Part shown: positions 55,889-64,000 of the stretch, piece by piece
How the letters are laid out: each line of letters starts with the position of its first letter
How positions within the stretch are numbered: position 1 is the first letter of the stretch
From: Diabrotica undecimpunctata
Lineage: Eukaryota > Arthropoda > Insecta > Coleoptera > Chrysomelidae
Assembly: GCF_040954645.1 (NCBI RefSeq)
Contig: NC_092810.1
Location: forward strand, 10,152,185-10,216,184
DNA length: 64,000 bases
Direction: 5' to 3'
The notes under the pieces: model-generated
Database searches by the model: none
The model's input: only the letters and a program-made list of their open reading frames with translations
What the model was told of the DNA's origin: nothing
Position numbers and translations under genes: made by a program

Positions 55889-58314
55889 CACACAACAATG
55901 TAATTGGACCTTATGGAGAAGACGTCGTAAATGATAACGGAGAAAGACTTATCAATCTCTGTGAAAGTAATAGACTTAAAATAACTAACGGATATTACTG
56001 TCACAAAAACATACACAAATATACATGGTTTTAACCAACAAGGAATCTTAAGTCTATAATAGATTACGTGATAGTTAAACAAAATTCACAAATACTCATT
56101 AGATATATTAGAGCTATGAGAGGAGCAGTATGTGGATCAGATCACCACATGGTCAGGGCAAAAATTGTTTTCCCATATAGATTAAAGGACAGTGTCTCAT
56201 CAAGCCAAGGCGAACAACTTTTAGAAAGAATTGATCTTCCTCAATACAATCTGTCAAGTTTAATTCATGAGAGCACCCGCACACTATATAAGACTCGAAT
56301 GGACTCCAAACTTGACGAAACACTAACAAATACCAAATGCATATATGAGAACATAATATCAAGTATTCATCAAACAGCACAGGAGGTCTTAGGAATCAAA
56401 CAAAATAAAATTAGTAACAAGCTTTGGTGGAATGAAGACGTCGAAAATGAGGTAACAGAAAAGAAAAGATTATACCATAAGTGGTTGAATACAAAAGATG
56501 ACGCAGACAAAGACCGATACAATGAAATGAAGAAAAAAACTGGAAAGATAATTATGACCTCCAAAAATGAGATATGGGATAGAAGGTGCAGAAGGTGCAG
56601 AGAGATAGAATCTTATATTGGAGGACGACAATGCACTGAGGCGTGGAAGTTTATAAACTCTGTTAAGAAGCCGACTAGCGAGAAAGTGATTCTAAATCCC
56701 ATAAATCCCGAGGATTGGACACATTATTACAAACATCTATTAAATGAGAACAGAGACGAATTTAAAGAAGATATGAATTCATCAAGAATCGAAATTCTGG
56801 GAGAACATATTACCATAGATATCAACATAGTTCAAAAAGCTATAGCAGGGATGAAGAATGGAAAAGCAAGTGGACCAGAGGGAGTAACTACGGAATTAAT
56901 AAAGAATGGCCCAGAGAAATTACACAGAATGATCACGGTGATATTTAACGAATATATTAATGGACATCCAACACCAGATGAATGGAAAACAGCATATATG
57001 ACCCCAATATATAAAAAAGGTGACAGGAGAAATTGTAAAAACTATAGAGGGATATCGGTCACAAGCTCAATGAGTCGACTATATGGTCGAATACTACGGG
57101 ACCTGATAGAGGAAGATTATCAATCCTCTGAAGACGAAGAACAAGGAGGATTTAGAGCAGGTCGTTCATGTACAGATAACATCTTCTGTCTTAAACAAAT
57201 TATAGAAAAGAAAATTGTGACAAATAGAGAGTTACATATGACTTTTGTAGATCTTGAGAAGGCATATGACACAGTCCCGCTAAATAAACTATGGGAAGTC
57301 CTGGGCACATCAAACATACATCAAACATTGGTTAGTGCTCTCAAAGATCTATATTATGGTTCAAACTCCCAAATGAAATTCGGAAACCTCTTAGCTGAAA
57401 AATTTGCAGTTACTAAGGGTCTCAGACAAGGATGTTGTATCTCTCCGACTCTATTTAAGATTTATATCTCTGCAGCTCTGAAACAATGGAAAAGTAAAGT
57501 CAAAGGAATGGGTATACAATTGAACGATCAGGATTACATATATACTTTACAGTTTGCAGATGATCAGGTGGTGATCTCAAATGACAAAGATGACATGGAA
57601 TACATGCTTAGAAAACTAATTGAAGAATACCAGAAATGGGGATTAAATATCAATTTAGAAAAGACAAAATACCTCTCAATTGGAGCTGAAGCAGAACAAC
57701 TCGCTATCGATGACAATCAAAAAATAAATCCATGCAACGAATATAAATACCTGGGCGTCATCTTCGACCGTAGTGGAAAAGACGAACGAGAAATAGAACA
57801 TCGAATTGTACAAGCACGAAGAGCTATAGCATGTTTGAACGGAGTTCTATGGAGTAAAGAAATGTCAAAGAAAAGAAAATGGAACATCTATGAGACAATG
57901 GTTAAAACTAGCCTACTCTATGGAGCTGAGACATGGAGAATAACCGAAAAATATAAGAAAAATGTCGAAGCCATGGAAATGGATGCCATCAGAAGATCGA
58001 TGAGAATATCAAGAGCCGACAGAATACGGAATGAAGTGATAAAACAACAAATGGGTATAGAGGGCACTATAGTTGAGGATATTGAGAGAAAACAGCTCAT
58101 ATGGTATGGGCATGTGAGCCGAATGGGGGACGAAAGATTGCCTAAAAAAACGATGATGTGGCAACCCCCAGAGAAGAGGAAACGAGGAAGACCACCACAG
58201 AGCTGGAACCTGGGAGTTAGGAAAGCGATTAGCGCTCGAAATCTGGACGAAGACCTAACTCAAGTCAGAATACAGTGGCGTTTGGGAGTCGGACAACGTC
58301 GTAAGACGTTATAA
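55889..58314 (+). pseudogene. LINE C polyprotein: partial endonuclease and full reverse transcriptase
   Basis: The frame runs from 55889 with one TAA (near 56029, after YTWF), then stays open for 748 codons (56068-58314). The end of the APE endonuclease is visible as LKSIIDYVIV and GSDHHMVRAK (SDH). RT follows: MKNGKASGPEGVTTELIKNG, YMTPIYKKGDRRNCKNYRGI, GGFRAGRSCTDNIFCLKQII, TFVDLEKAYDTVPLNKLWEV, TKGLRQGCCISPTLFKIYIS, YTLQFADDQVVISNDKDDME (catalytic FADD), EYKYLGVIFDRSGKDEREIE and SLLYGAETWRI. The C-terminal part ends WYGHVSRMGDERLPKKTM, KRGRPPQSW and GQRRKTL. It lacks the N-terminal endonuclease half and has one nonsense codon. The RT itself appears intact. Confidence 0.9.
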
Positions 58315-58320
58315 AAAACC

Positions 58321-58323
<3 letters not shown>

Positions 58324-58373
<50 letters not shown>
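58324..58373. repeat. (TA)n microsatellite, LINE C tail
   Basis: TA repeats directly follow the LINE stop codon region and are bounded by the TSD. Confidence 0.95.
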
Positions 58374-58376
<3 letters not shown>

Positions 58377-58479
58377 CCACTTCGGAAATCGTTCTCAAAA
58401 TACAAACATTAACAACATGTGTACTGTCTATAATTTTGACTATGGACTTATCTATCCATTAGCCAAACTGAATTTTTTT

Positions 58480-59150
58480 TTAACAAATCCAAATCTTCTG
58501 CTTCTCATTTTTATGTAGATATGACTCTGTCTGTTTTTTAATGTACCTGCAGTAAGTTGTCGTTCCATCGTTGTCGTGGTCTTCCTACTGATTGTCTTCC
58601 TATTGGGGAACCGTCTTTTGCCGTCTTTACTACTCTATTTGTTTTTATCGGCTTATATCATCGCTCCATTCTACTCTTCTCTTTCTTACCCAGTTTTTGG
58701 TGTTCTCCAACTTGCATCTACGTCATATATTGTACTTCTAGCTCTGTCTCATAGTGTCTTGCCATCAATTTTTCTAAGTGTTTTCATCTCTGTTGTTTCT
58801 AACCTCTTTTTTGTCCACTCTGTGTCAGGGGGTGTTTCTGTCGCGTATGTCATTATTGGTCTGATGACTGTTTTGTAAATTCTGGCTTTCGTTTCTTTCC
58901 CGATCTTTTTATTTCTCGATATTGTTTCATTCAGGCAGTCTGCGGCTCTGTTTGCTCTAACTAGATCTTCCACTTCAGTTTCGAGCTTTCCATAGCTAGA
59001 TAATGTGATGCCTAGATATTTAAACTCCATCACTTGTTCTATTATCTGATCTTCCAGCTTCAATTTATATCTTAGTAAATTTTTGGTTGTAACCATGCAT
59101 TTTGTCTTTTTTGGGAGAATTAACATGAGATTACTGGCAGTTATATTTAA
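58480..59150 (-). pseudogene. LINE family A (RTE-like), 3' part
   Basis: The minus strand reads ITASNLMLILPKKTKCMVTT, VMEFKYLGITLSSYGKLETE, YKTVIRPIMTYATETPPDTE and TTEMKTLRKIDGKTL. After stops come RRVEWSDDISR and, in further frames, the PIGRRSVGRPRKRWND type end near 58590. The tail region ends near 58490. It is continuous with 61714-62060 across the piggyBac insertion. Confidence 0.8.
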
Positions 59151-61713
59151 CACGTTCGCGGACACCTAGTTTTTATAGAGGGTCGCAAAAAAACACTTGT
59201 AAAAATCTTAAAATTTGTTATTTTTCTGTCATAAAAAAGTAGTTTCATAATATTTTAAAATGTTTAGGTTGTTTTTTATAAAAAAAAACAAGGTGCGGTA
59301 AATGCCGCTGTGTCCATATATGTCACAAAAATTGTGCAACTGGACAAAGCGGTACATGCCGCTCTCGATTAGTAAATGCAACTAAATCTTTATTACTGTA
59401 AAAAATAATAAAGAAATATCCTTATAACGAAAATATAATACAGAGATACGCTTATATTAAAAAATTTAATTTTTGTGGTACAGTACAAAACACGGTGCAA
59501 TGCAAAGTGCTGTTTTATCGGCACACGTTTTACACAAGTATCTGGTTTCCTTGCGTTTTTTAGACCTTAGCCAGAAGGTTACACGAACTTTTTTACTTGC
59601 GTTTTTTGTTTCGTAAACACCACTTGCACCTCACATGGTGAGTTTTGCGGGGGTCTGTAGGGTGTGGAATTATATCTGGAAAGTGTTGTTAGGGTTGACA
59701 ACTATATTCGCTTCCATTTGAGGTCGTTTTCCACCGTGCAAAGCACCCTTATAAATCAGTTTTCTTCCATCATTTATATCTTCTGGAATGTTCAATAATT
59801 CTCTTACCAAATTTTCCCTGTATTCCAAAAGGGTCAGTTTTACATTTTTGTGCTTCTTCATTGCATAGCAGGAATATCATATAGCTACATCCAGTAAGTG
59901 AAACATCACTTTTTTGTACCACCTGATAGTTTTCCGTGGAGAAGAATAATAACTCACCATTTGATCGCTCCTATCTATTCCTGACATGTACTCATTGTAC
60001 CTGGCAACTTCTTCAGGTTTTATTACTGTCTTTCCAAACCTGTTCTGTACATTTATAAGATTTGGGTGATATTTGGTTGTTATGCAGAGTACTCCCTTTT
60101 ATCCTTCCAATTTGAAATATAGATGCTACCGTCTCTTCGCCATATGTGTTCTCCTTTCTTTAGATTGGTGTTTACAAGAGCTTTTGGATTTCCTTTTCTG
60201 TTTTGTCTAAGAGTTCCTGTAGAATGAGTTTTTCTTTCCAAAAGGGATTTTGACAGCAAAATGCTGTTGTAGAAGTTATCAAGGAATAAATGATGGCCTT
60301 TATCCAAATAAGGTTCAATAAGTTGCAGTACTAACGACTCAATTTTAGATAATCCTTCTACATCTTCGGATTTTCCTTTATAAATTTTTATATTCAATAC
60401 GTATCCGTCTGCTGTAAATAGCTCGTAGAACTTAATGCCATATTTCGCTTTTTTTCCTTTGATATACACCCGAAAACTCAGACGACCACGAAAGAGAAGC
60501 AATGATTCATCTAGTGACATTTCTTCTGCAGGGTAATAAGCTTTTTGAAAATTGAGTAATAGTTTATCGAGCAGAGGATTGACTTTTTCAGTGGATCAGT
60601 TCCTGTTGTTTCCTCTTTACAAGCACAGCTAAAACACCGCAGCATTTCTTCAAATCTTCTACCAGATAGGGTGTAATGAAAAACTGGTGCATAATAAAGT
60701 GGATTCATTGAAAACAACTTCCTTACAAAGGGGTATTTTATTTGACCCTGTAATATGCATATAGCTAAAAATGATTGAAGTTCCTCCATAGTAAATGGTC
60801 TAATGGATGCTTGTCTGCTGTATTTTTGCTTGGACCTATTTATATTAGTCAATATTTCAATGTATTTGTTCATTGAATCAAGAATTAGCTGCATAATTTC
60901 TTGATCCCAAAATTTGAAAAAATAGTCTGTAGCTTTAGGAGTATCTGTGTCAAAATTAAGATGAAGGCCACTTTGGGAATCGTCAAACAAAAAATCTGGA
61001 ATATCTGCGGCAATATCATCCCACTCGTTATCAGTTCCAATATCGCCCACCTCTAGCAAATTTTGTATACTATTACCTGTTTCGTCATTTTCTGGCTCAA
61101 CTCTGTCGTCGTGATTTTCGTTTGAAAACAGATTCTCGTTTGCCAACGAATCTTCACCACTACTGGGTTGATATGATGGATCTTGTAAATCATCATCAGA
61201 GCTATAAGGTTCTGATTCAGAACTTTCAAATTTATCTGTGCTCATTTCATCCATAAGTCCAAGAAGCCTTGCTTCTTCTCTAAAATCCATTTTCTGTAAA
61301 AACAAAAAATAGTATATTTACCGAAAATATAACCTCAACATTTTATTACTGTCTTTACTACTGATAAGCAGCATACAAATTAATAAATAACCCAATCGTA
61401 ATAAAACAATTACTTACTTTTATTATTCTTCAACAAATCTAGTCAAAATAAACAAAACACCAACAAAAAAACAACAAAAATGAAGTGATATAGTACCACG
61501 TGCTCGCCACTTAACGCACGTCTAATATTTCAAAGCTAAACTGACTGACACGGACAGTTCACAATATTTTATGTTATTTGCTGGGACACTTAAGGTGCTT
61601 GAATAGTATTTCATGTACAAAAATGTGCGTGGTAAGCCGCTTTGCGTTTTGGCCGTTCTCAACATTAGACGGGATATCGCGCTTTGTCCCAGAAAGTATT
61701 GTCCGCGAACGTG
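59151..61713 (-). mobile_element. piggyBac element with TTAA TSD
   Basis: TIRs CACGTTCGCGGAC on the left and its complement on the right, flanked by TTAA at 59147-59150 and 61714-61717. The 2563-bp insert interrupts a LINE A frame exactly at TTAA. The interior carries a broken piggyBac transposase. Additional GGTACATGCCGC/GTAAATGCCGC strings lie near the left end. Confidence 0.92.
59460..61305 (-). pseudogene. piggyBac transposase, broken in several places
   Basis: The minus-strand start (ATG at 61288-61290 gives MDFREEARLLGLMDEM) is followed by a long acidic N-terminus (SESEPYSSDDDLQDPSYQPS). Then come FTMEELQSFLAICILQGQIK and FEEMLRCFSCACKEETTGTD. After a frame change at about 60515 the catalytic core reads MSLDESLLLFRGRLSFRVY (first D) and HHLFLDNFYNSILLSKSLLE, GTLRQNRKGNP (second D). 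In another frame there is YNEYMSGIDRSDQMVSYYS (third D), then KLTLLEYRENLVRELLNIPE. A cysteine-rich end follows (VRCKWCLRNKKRK near 59615). All three aspartates are present but frames change at least three times, so it is inactive. Confidence 0.88.
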
Positions 61714-62060
61714 TTAATTGGTGCAGCATACGTTGTAAATCGTCTTCAATTTTAGATAGTATTATTGTGTCGTCTTCATATCACATTATTTTGAGTTGTT
61801 TTTCTCCCATTTGGTATCGTTTTTTAGTTCTTGCTTTTTTTATTATTTCATCCATAATCCGGTTGAAAAATAGAGGACTCAGGAAATCTCTCAAAAGAGG
61901 TTAATGTCTTAACCCATTGCCAGCTTCAATACGGTCGGTTAGTTCTTGTTCCACCTTTACTTTTATTGTGTTGTTTTGGTAGATATTTTCGATCGTTTAG
62001 ATTATTCCTAGAGGTATCTCCCGTGTGTACATATAATTAAATATATATTTGTATTGGTCT
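61714..62060 (-). pseudogene. LINE family A, RT part upstream of the piggyBac insertion
   Basis: The minus strand reads FFNRIMDEIIKKARTKKRYQ, a stop, then YEDDTIILSKIEDDLQRMLH (catalytic YADD changed to YEDD), ending at the TTAA of the piggyBac insertion. The LINE then continues at 59150. A string like KVEQELTDRIEAGNGLRH precedes it. 5'-truncated near 62060. Confidence 0.75.
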
Positions 62061-62918
62061 TTGTGGCCAAAAAATGTGTTGTTTATGCTAAGTTCGTTAT
62101 TCGTGCAGAAGATAAAATTCTGTATCGTTAATTCAATTTTTAATATCTCATAGCTGGTACGCACATTCTGCTACAATATACTAATTATTTGAGCCGCCTG
62201 GTATACATATGCATGTGTACACGGCTACCGGTGTCAATTTTTAATTAATTACTGGGTAATAGCCAGTCTGTTCTCTGTTATTGATGATCCTTGTTGCTTT
62301 CAGGTTGTTTGTATAAGGTAAATTCATTTAATTTGAATTATTTCTCTTTGGTTGGAGTATATTACCGTATGCTAATGTTCCTTTTTTGTTTTTGTTTTAA
62401 ATGTACCGAATATCTTACCTTTTTGGGCAGGTATTAAAACATTCGACTAGGTCGTGCAGATCCATTGTATGAGATAAACAATATTTAACAAATGTTTTAC
62501 CTTTATTTATATCCTCCTACGAATGGATAGAAAAAATATAGAAGAAAGAGAAAAATAGCTCAGGATTGTTTGTATTCTTCGTTCACAAATTGTTGAGAGC
62601 ACGAAATATGCCTCAAACTCATAAAACGGTCGTAAATCATAGGCGTTCCTAAGGTGTTTATTCATTAAATAATAATATAATGTTTTAATACTGTTATATA
62701 TAATATTGATAATATTTTAATACTAATATATTTAGCAAAAAAACAATTAAAACTTTCACGACTAATGTTGGTTATTATATTATATTAATAAAAATAAGAA
62801 TTTAACCATTAACAATTTTGTAAATAAGAATACCTTATCTCTTTGGATATTTCAATACTAATCTTCAATACTAATATACGTACCTTTCGCTCGTGCTCGT
62901 TTTGTTGGATTGTTTGTG
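62061..62918. other. No clear feature
   Basis: AT-rich; the part next to 62919 is probably the 5' non-coding region of the following transposon. Confidence 0.35.
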
Positions 62919-64000
62919 ATGGCTTCATCATCAAGTTTTACACCGGTACTGTTGCGTACAGTCAGTAAGTCTGTCTATCCACCAAGAGAAATGACTATTG
63001 TCCTGAATGTTCACGATGCTCTGGTTTCTCAGAATCCCACAAACACTGTTCGCAACATAGTCGAAAGTTGTGCCAACATGACTGGCGTAGGAGAGTCAAC
63101 TTTATATAGGTTCCTATCAGAAAGAGAAAAACACGGTATAGCTAACCCAAACACAAACGAAAACTTAAAGAGAGGGAAAAAGCCTATTGAAATTGATGAA
63201 TTTGCCAAAAATGGTATTCGAAGGAAAATTCATGGATTTTTTTTCAAAAAAGAAATACCAAACCTAAACAAAATTTTACAAGAAGTTAGAGACGACGGAT
63301 TTGCCTCATATCGGACGAACTAAATTGTGCCAAGTTTTAAAAAAATTAAATTTCCGGTGGGAGAAATCAGACCGAAAATCACTTTTGATTGACCGGGAGG
63401 AGAAGATGATGTTGGAGAAGAAATTATCTAAGATTCATACGAAAATTCCGGGCTGAAGAAAGGCCCATCTTTTACCAGGATGAAACGTGGGTAAACTCAG
63501 GTCATACTCTAAAAAAAATTTGGTCAGATAAAAATATATTAAGCTCCAGGCAAGCCTTTATGGAAGATTGGTCTACTGGTATCTCCCCACCTTCTGGTAA
63601 AGGCAGTAGATTAATAATTTCTCACATTGGCAGTGAAAAAGGATTTGTTAAGCATGGTTTGTTGGAATTTCATTCCAAAAGCACAAAAGACTATCACGAG
63701 AAGATGACAGCTGATGTTTTCGAAGAGTATTTTGAGCAAATGATTGAACACATATTACCAAATTCAATTATAGTATTAGATAATGCACCTTGTCATTCAC
63801 GACTAGTAGAAAGACTTCTAACGAATGCGTGGAAGAAACAGGATATTCTTGACTGGCTGCGGAATAAGTATCTGCCTTACGAAGATGGAATGGTAAAAGC
63901 AGAACTTTTAAAAATTGACCGGCAACACAAATCTAAGTTCAAGAAATACGTAGTTGACAAAATGGCGGAAAGGCGAAACATCACAGTCTTTAGACTTCCA
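62919..64000 (+). pseudogene. DD82E-type transposase, second copy, cut by window end
   Basis: ATG at 62919 (MASSSSFTPVLLRTVS) starts a protein with HTH residues GVGESTLYRFLSEREKHG and the linker RRKIHGFFFKKEIPNLNK. After a frame change near 63300 it reads LCQVLKKLNFRWEKSDRKS, and after another near 63430 RPIFYQDETWVNSGHTLKKI (first D) and SIIVLDNAPCHSRLVERLLT (second D). The third catalytic residue would be beyond 64000. It shares layout and motifs (GISPPSGKGSRLIISHIGS) with the copy at 25897 but is clearly divergent, so the two are different subfamilies or old relatives. Confidence 0.8.

Larger units (their letters stand above)
55889..58373 (+). mobile_element. LINE family C (RTE-like), best-preserved copy, 11-bp TSD, TA tail
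   Basis: TTTCCACTTCG is duplicated at 55878-55888 and 58374-58384. The insert begins in the middle of the endonuclease domain, so it is 5'-truncated, and ends with (TA)n (58324-58373). The TSD and the almost intact ORF indicate a recent insertion. Confidence 0.92.

Overview
The window looks like AT-rich nuclear DNA of an insect, possibly a beetle; the order is an impression from the transposon families, not proven. There are no operons or bacterial signals. Almost everything recognisable is transposable-element (TE) sequence, and nearly every reading frame is broken. One short GC-richer exon-like segment (about 9430-9519, minus) is the only candidate host coding sequence.

Layout. 1-917: end of a pogo/Tigger element. 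1386-5480: CR1/L2-like LINE relic (minus), split by a 2.1 kb non-autonomous DNA element (1585-3706) with an 8-bp target-site duplication (TSD). 6300-7960: I-like LINE with RNase H. 8270-8830: Tigger C-terminus. 10145-12755: RTE-like LINE, then another LINE relic to 13420. 14216-17622: gypsy/errantivirus-like LTR element that keeps parts of gag and env but no pol, with a LINE inserted in its 3' LTR. 18050-20260: LINE relics around a 183-bp-armed inverted repeat. 20555-21549: DD41D mariner-like transposase. 22160-24510: LINE pieces, one with a clean 11-bp TSD. 25897-27245: near-intact DD82E transposase. 27250-30170: TE-poor stretch. 30180-31430: Penelope- or LINE-like 3' end and CR1-like LINE. 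32036-34196: DD41D element with 451-bp terminal inverted repeats (TIRs). 35777-44331: LINEs of several clades, nested. 44590-44870: piggyBac relic. 45802-48690: LINEs, one holding a Harbinger-like element. 49840-51814: third DD41D element. 52435-55118: Tigger with a C-terminal PHD finger. 55889-58373: best-preserved LINE (748-codon open frame). 58480-62060: LINE split by a piggyBac element (59151-61713). 62919-64000: second DD82E transposase, cut by the window edge.

Four LINE families recur and are labelled here for convenience. Family A has a C-terminus like GRPRKRW. Family B has YLGHI-RGEKY and a GAA-rich tail. Family C has FADDQ and a TA-repeat or poly-A tail. Family D has LRQGDPLSP and a GATGATT tail. 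Many copies are bounded by TSDs I could read directly, so insertion order can be reconstructed: Harbinger into LINE D, piggyBac into LINE A, LINE B into an LTR, the 8-bp-TSD element into the CR1-like LINE, and an LTR-like block into a LINE C tail.

The most unusual signals are short fold-back inverted duplications at the 5' ends of both LINE D copies (one proven to lie inside the TSDs), the gag-env element without pol, the iterated motif in the ends of the 1585-3706 element and of the Tigger element, and a hairpin-plus-GAAA signature, reminiscent of hammerhead or Penelope 3' ends, at four unrelated loci.
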